From Arthrobacter sp. ISL-85 (GTDB taxonomy: Bacteria > Actinomycetota > Actinomycetes > Actinomycetales > Micrococcaceae), in contig NZ_JAGGPQ010000012.1 of assembly GCF_018613675.1 (NCBI RefSeq), positions 111,687-175,686 of the forward strand: a DNA stretch of 64,000 bases, read 5' to 3'. Shown piece after piece: positions 61,698 through 64,000 of this stretch (positions are counted from its first letter, which is position 1; each line of letters begins with the position of its first letter). The notes under the pieces were generated by a model, which searched no databases, had not been told where the DNA came from, and saw nothing but the letters and a program-made list of their open reading frames with translations. Made by a program: the position numbers and the translations under genes.

Positions 61698-63413
61698 CTA
61701 ATAGGCCTTCACGCGCTGCTCTACGACGAGGTGGATCAAGGCGAACACGCCATCGGAGTCGATGGCTGCCAACGCGGCTTCCAGGGCCGCCGGCACGTCC
61801 TGGTCCTCGGTGACGGTGATGCCGAATCCACCGAAAGCCTTTGCCATCAGCGCGAAATCCGGGTTCTTCAGCTGCGTCCCGGACACGCGCTGCGGGTAGT
61901 GCCGCTCCTGGTGCGTCCGGATGGTGCCGTATTCCTGGTTGTCCATGACCACCACCAGGGGCGTGGCGCCGTACTGGGCCGCAGTGGCCAACTCCTGCCC
62001 ATTCATGAGGAATTCCCCGTCCCCGGCGATGGTCACCACGCGGCGTCCCGGTTCCGCCAGCGATGCGGCAATGGCGGACGGTACCGAGTACCCCATGGAA
62101 CCGTTGCGCGCGCTGATCATGGAGGCGTAGCGGCGGGTAGGGAAATACCGGTGGGCCCAGTTGGTGTGTTCGCCTGCCCCGAACGTCACCATGGCATCCT
62201 CCGGAAGGCGGGGCACCAGGTTGGCCATCAGGGTGTCCATCCTCGCCCTGCCCGGAGCGGGCCGGGCCGGAGGGAGCGCCCCGAAGCTTTCCTGTTCCGC
62301 CCGCATCCTCGCCGTCCAGTCCGTCCACTCCTCCTTTACCGGCGGGCTGATGCCCTCAAGGTCGCGGACGAAGGCTTCCGGTTTGGCCAGGATCTGCCGG
62401 GACACAGGCCCGGACCGTCCGCGCAGCGAGGGGTCAACCGTCACCAGGAAGTTCTTCTTGCTCCAGTCCTGGCGGCAGACGAACCCGTCAGTGATCACAT
62501 CTCCGGGCACCGTGCCCACAAACACCAGGAGGTCGGTCTCCTCCAGCAGGTCATACGTGGGCCGCGGCCGCCCGTACCCGATGGGCCCCACATAGGACGG
62601 CGAATCAAAGGAGACCGTGCCCTGGGTGCGCCATTCGGCAGCGGCCGGGATGTGGTGCTGCTCGAGCCAGGCGGTGAGCCGGTGGGCGGCGTCCTGGGTC
62701 CAGTCGTTGCCGCCGGTGACGAAGAGCGGCTTGCTGGATTCGGCCAGGGCAGCTTTCAGCGCAGCGGCGTCGGAGCTGCTCATGCCGCCCGCAGCCACGG
62801 GGATCGCGGGGTGCAGTACGGGACTGATTTGCTGCCGGATGACGTCCTCGGGCAGGCCGACCACCACGGGCCCGGGCCGTCCGCTCATGGCCGCAAACAT
62901 GGCTTCGGCCACGATCTCCGAGGCGCGTTCCGGATGGTCAAGGACCATGACGCGCTTGGCGCCGGTATCGAACCAGGACTTGATGTCGAACTCCTGGAAC
63001 GCCTCCCTGTCGCGGTGGGCAAACGGGATCAGGCCCACGAACAGCAGCATGGGGGTGGAGTCCTGCCAGGCGGTGTGGAGGCCCACGTGCGCATTCGCGG
63101 CGCCGGGCCCCCTCGTGACCATCGCGACGCCCGGGCGCTGTTGCATCTTGCCGTCGGCCTCCGCCATGTACGCGGCCCCGCCCTCGTGCCGGCACACGAT
63201 GGTTTCGATGTCGGAGCTGTGCAGGCCGTCCAGCACGTCGAGGAAACTCTCGCCGGGTACCACGTAGGTGCGTTCCACGCCGTGGGCAACCAGCGAATCA
63301 ACGATGACGTGCCCGGCGGATTTCTGGGTGGGCACCGCGGGGTCCTGGTGATGGACGACGACGGCGGGCTGGGTACGGGAAGTGGTCAGGGTGGGCTGCG
63401 GCTCTGGTGTCAT
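61698..63413 (-). CDS. Acetolactate synthase-like TPP-dependent enzyme
   Basis: The 571-aa product has the TPP-enzyme domains: PYR (YVVPGESFLDVLDGLH, CRHEGGAAYMAEADGK with the catalytic Glu), a central domain, and PP domain GDGEFLMNGQELATAAQYG..VVMDNQEYGTI. It is not IlvB, since sequence blocks differ, and could be a 2-ketoacid decarboxylase or carboligase. It is downstream of an amino acid permease on the same strand (39 bp apart). Confidence 0.85.
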   Translation of the reverse strand: MTPEPQPTLTTSRTQPAVVVHHQDPAVPTQKSAGHVIVDSLVAHGVERTYVVPGESFLDVLDGLHSSDIETIVCRHEGGAAYMAEADGKMQQRPGVAMVTRGPGAANAHVGLHTAWQDSTPMLLFVGLIPFAHRDREAFQEFDIKSWFDTGAKRVMVLDHPERASEIVAEAMFAAMSGRPGPVVVGLPEDVIRQQISPVLHPAIPVAAGGMSSSDAAALKAALAESSKPLFVTGGNDWTQDAAHRLTAWLEQHHIPAAAEWRTQGTVSFDSPSYVGPIGYGRPRPTYDLLEETDLLVFVGTVPGDVITDGFVCRQDWSKKNFLVTVDPSLRGRSGPVSRQILAKPEAFVRDLEGISPPVKEEWTDWTARMRAEQESFGALPPARPAPGRARMDTLMANLVPRLPEDAMVTFGAGEHTNWAHRYFPTRRYASMISARNGSMGYSVPSAIAASLAEPGRRVVTIAGDGEFLMNGQELATAAQYGATPLVVVMDNQEYGTIRTHQERHYPQRVSGTQLKNPDFALMAKAFGGFGITVTEDQDVPAALEAALAAIDSDGVFALIHLVVEQRVKAY

Positions 63414-63452
63414 GTTCTTTCTTTAGCTCGGAGGTCGGCGGAAGTATTGCGG

Positions 63453-64000
63453 TCAGGAGATGGGCGTCCGGTTGGCGATGACGGGGGAGGTTCCGGTGTA
63501 GCCGTCGCGGGTTTCGGCGATTTGGCGGATGCGGGTGCGGCAGGCGTACCAGCCGGCGATCATGAGGATGGAGGCGATGGCGGTGACGAGCATGGTCAGG
63601 GGTGAGTCGATGAAGACCATGATGAGGACCCCGGCGAGGAAGAGCAGGGAGAGGTAACCGGTGTAGGGGGCGCCGAACATCCGGAAGGAGGGGCGTTCGA
63701 CCCAGCCTTTGTCGGCCCAGCGTTTGAGTTGGATTTGGCAGAGCACGATGGTGGCCCAGGTCATGACGATGCCGACGGAGGCGATGTTCAGCACGATTTC
63801 GAAGGCTTCGGCGGGGACGAGGTAGTTCAGGGGGACGCCGAGGAGGGAGACGGTGGCGGTGATGGCGATGCCGCCGTAGGGGACGCCTGCTTTGTTCATG
63901 CGGGAGGCGAAGCGCGGGGCGGAGCCGTTGACGGACATGGAGCGCAGGATCCGGCCGGTGGAGTAGAGCCCGGCGTTGAGGGAGGACAGGGCGGCGGTGA
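63453..64000 (-). CDS. Amino acid permease (GabP/AnsP-like), partial at window edge
   Basis: The visible 181 C-terminal residues include the end of helix 8 region SSLNAGLYSTGRILRSM, then ASRMNKAGVPYGGIAITA and further helices, matching APC-superfamily permeases such as GabP, AnsP or AroP. The frame stays open to the window end, so the start lies beyond it. Confidence 0.88.
   Translation of the reverse strand, partial: TAALSSLNAGLYSTGRILRSMSVNGSAPRFASRMNKAGVPYGGIAITATVSLLGVPLNYLVPAEAFEIVLNIASVGIVMTWATIVLCQIQLKRWADKGWVERPSFRMFGAPYTGYLSLLFLAGVLIMVFIDSPLTMLVTAIASILMIAGWYACRTRIRQIAETRDGYTGTSPVIANRTPIS

Noticed and set aside
61731..63605. A 624-residue open frame opposite the TPP enzyme
   Set aside because: Antisense shadow with no recognisable domain; the opposite strand has intact TPP motifs.

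Overview
The window is GC-rich, densely coded chromosomal DNA from an actinobacterium. It is most likely a member of the Micrococcaceae close to Arthrobacter/Pseudarthrobacter. I infer this from protein style and gene neighbourhoods: a glyoxylate shunt with a RamB-type regulator, a DUF2083/IrrE-type ScfR protein, the lhr-nei2 pair and the yczR/yczE pair. No genome search was possible. I see no phage, insertion sequence, CRISPR array, rRNA or tRNA. No stretch longer than about 300 bases lacks a gene.

Layout. 1-9.2 kb: a partial MpaB-type oxygenase, a secreted M23 peptidase with a repetitive Pro-rich tail, glutathione peroxidase, a CpdA-like phosphodiesterase, a Stealth phosphotransferase, a HAD phosphatase, a LytR_C membrane protein, and a TetR/DsbA pair. 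9.4-15.6 kb: a GT4 glycosyltransferase with a glycogen-debranching-like enzyme, a GNAT protein, a 2-hydroxyacid dehydrogenase and a CynX-type transporter. 15.8-20.7 kb: malate synthase, isocitrate lyase and divergent ramB, forming a glyoxylate-shunt locus. 20.9-27.6 kb: a TAXI lipoprotein / sensor kinase / response regulator operon, divergent from an MHS-family carboxylate permease, then pyruvate oxidase. 27.6-41.6 kb: ThiD-type kinase, an orphan AbiEi-like/DUF559 protein, dienelactone hydrolase, Tgt, SRPBCC, NUDIX, VOC, YdeI, GH76, an SDR/acyl-CoA dehydrogenase operon, DUF1684, and an F420-reductase-like/DHFR-like pair. 41.6-57.4 kb: ppc, DedA, a macro-domain protein, an RluA-type pseudouridine synthase, an ArsR/SRPBCC operon, yczR/yczE, nei2 and lhr. 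57.5-64 kb: a Rieske-type FAD oxidoreductase, DUF4383, DUF4232, small ORFs, a TPP-dependent enzyme and a partial amino acid permease.

Central-carbon genes are prominent: aceA, aceB, ramB, poxB, ppc and a probable carboxylate sensing/uptake locus. Together they suggest a region tuned to growth on acetate and organic acids.

The least ordinary content is intergenic. Two families of strictly periodic, mirror-symmetric arrays are present. One has a 12-bp core repeated every 32 bp and inverted about a central hairpin. It occurs at 15651-15751, 20736-20900 and 45045-45177, and its central hairpins carry compensating base changes. The other has an 8-bp core (CGCCGGAA) every 19 bp, with copies on both sides of the AbiEi/DUF559 gene. 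A separate 106-bp palindromic element lies at 49088-49193. Several regulators (tetR, ramB, yczR) appear to have promoters placed for leaderless transcripts, with candidate operators overlapping them.
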